Positions 30,351 through 30,523 of a stretch of 30,523 nt of DNA are shown in pieces. The translations under genes were made by a program, and so were the position numbers. Origin of the DNA: JAJDIA01 sp031555145 (GTDB lineage: Bacteria > Bacteroidota > Bacteroidia > Bacteroidales > Tannerellaceae); NCBI GenBank assembly GCA_031555145.1, contig JAVBUR010000081.1, forward strand, positions 1-30,523. The letters run 5' to 3'. The number at the start of each line of letters is the position of its first letter. Position 1 is the stretch's first letter. A model generated the notes under the pieces. It searched no databases. It had not been told where the DNA came from and saw only the letters and a program-made list of their open reading frames with translations.

Positions 30351-30523
30351 CCGACAATTGGCAGTGACCTTCAATTCCAACCAGACTTGAAAGTAATTGG
30401 GTGTTCGTCGCGACGATGAATGCCCGGTCACGGGCATCGTGTTGGTAGCCGTGGGTGCTGGCGAAGCCGAGCCCACGGTCAATTGGAATAACAACAATTA
30501 TCATGCGCCGCGTCAGCGGTGCC
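30351..30523. repeat. non-coding DNA with nested hairpins at the window edge
   Basis: After the beta-propeller stop there is no convincing gene. The DNA holds a hairpin TGCCCG (30421-30426) with CGGGCA (30431-30436), extended by ACGA and TCGT around a bulge, and a second hairpin CCGTGGG (30449-30455) with CCCACGG (30472-30478) containing an inner GGC-GAA-GCC. ATTCCAA (30374-30380) and TTGGAAT (30483-30489) could close a larger structure around both. The short open frames here are rich in unlikely residues and look non-coding. It may be a structured interspersed repeat. Confidence 0.5.

Noticed and set aside
30277..30504. 75- and 80-codon frames on the minus strand at the right edge
   Set aside because: They run across hairpins and the end of the beta-propeller gene; their composition looks like translated repeat DNA. 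Not annotated as genes.
1..30523. CRISPR array, integrase, transposase, toxin-antitoxin or phage genes
   Set aside because: No regularly spaced repeats, no recombinase or nuclease motifs and no small toxin-like pairs were seen; the window reads as stable core and metabolic chromosome.

Overview
The window comes from a Bacteroidales chromosome, most likely Parabacteroides or a close relative (the genus is inferred; the order is well supported). The evidence is a SusC/SusD pair run by an ECF sigma factor and a FecR-type anti-sigma factor, a DUF349 repeat protein, a folate-dependent histidine pathway with a long urocanase, and several promoters matching the Bacteroidetes form TTTG-N18..20-TAnnTTTG. 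Almost every base is coding; no intergenic stretch exceeds 300 bases. I saw no tRNA, rRNA, CRISPR array, insertion sequence or phage gene.

Layout. 1-176: structured non-coding DNA with short hairpins. 177-2298 (-): arginine breakdown, rocD then rocF. 2494-6355 (-): a cell-envelope and RNA-modification cluster: PASTA-domain membrane protein, RluD-type pseudouridine synthase, D-Ala-D-Ala ligase, and a glycerolipid-type acyltransferase ending at a clear terminator. 6491-7697 (-): ribosomal protein L34, too short for ordinary ORF listing, and a TPR protein. 7828-11042 (+): a five-repeat DUF349 protein and an unassigned ATP-grasp-like protein. 11052-13058 (-): a uronate operon, an SDR reductase plus mannonate dehydratase. 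13232-22340 (-): a polysaccharide utilization locus in transcription order ECF sigma, FecR anti-sigma, SusC with an STN signalling domain, SusD, terminator, GH92 alpha-mannosidase. 22636-28967 (-): a complete histidine utilization operon, hutU-ftcD-hutI-fchA-hutH. 29211-30350 (+): a six-bladed beta-propeller lipoprotein. 30351-30523: hairpin-rich non-coding DNA running off the window.

How it works together. The PUL should sense an oligosaccharide through SusC, release the sigma factor from FecR, raise SusCD and trim mannose with GH92; the adjacent uxu genes feed hexuronate to 2-keto-3-deoxygluconate. The hut operon turns histidine into glutamate and 5,10-methenyl-tetrahydrofolate. Arginase and ornithine aminotransferase convert arginine to urea and glutamate semialdehyde.

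The most interesting signal is regulatory. The promoters of the ECF sigma operon and of the uxu operon, 9.3 kb apart, share a 49-base module (41/49 identical) containing a TGTG-N6-CACA palindrome at the same distance from a TAnnTTTG box. This fits one global, CRP/Cur-like activator controlling both a glycan-sensing switch and uronate catabolism. I did not find a convincing new multi-gene defence or mobile system.
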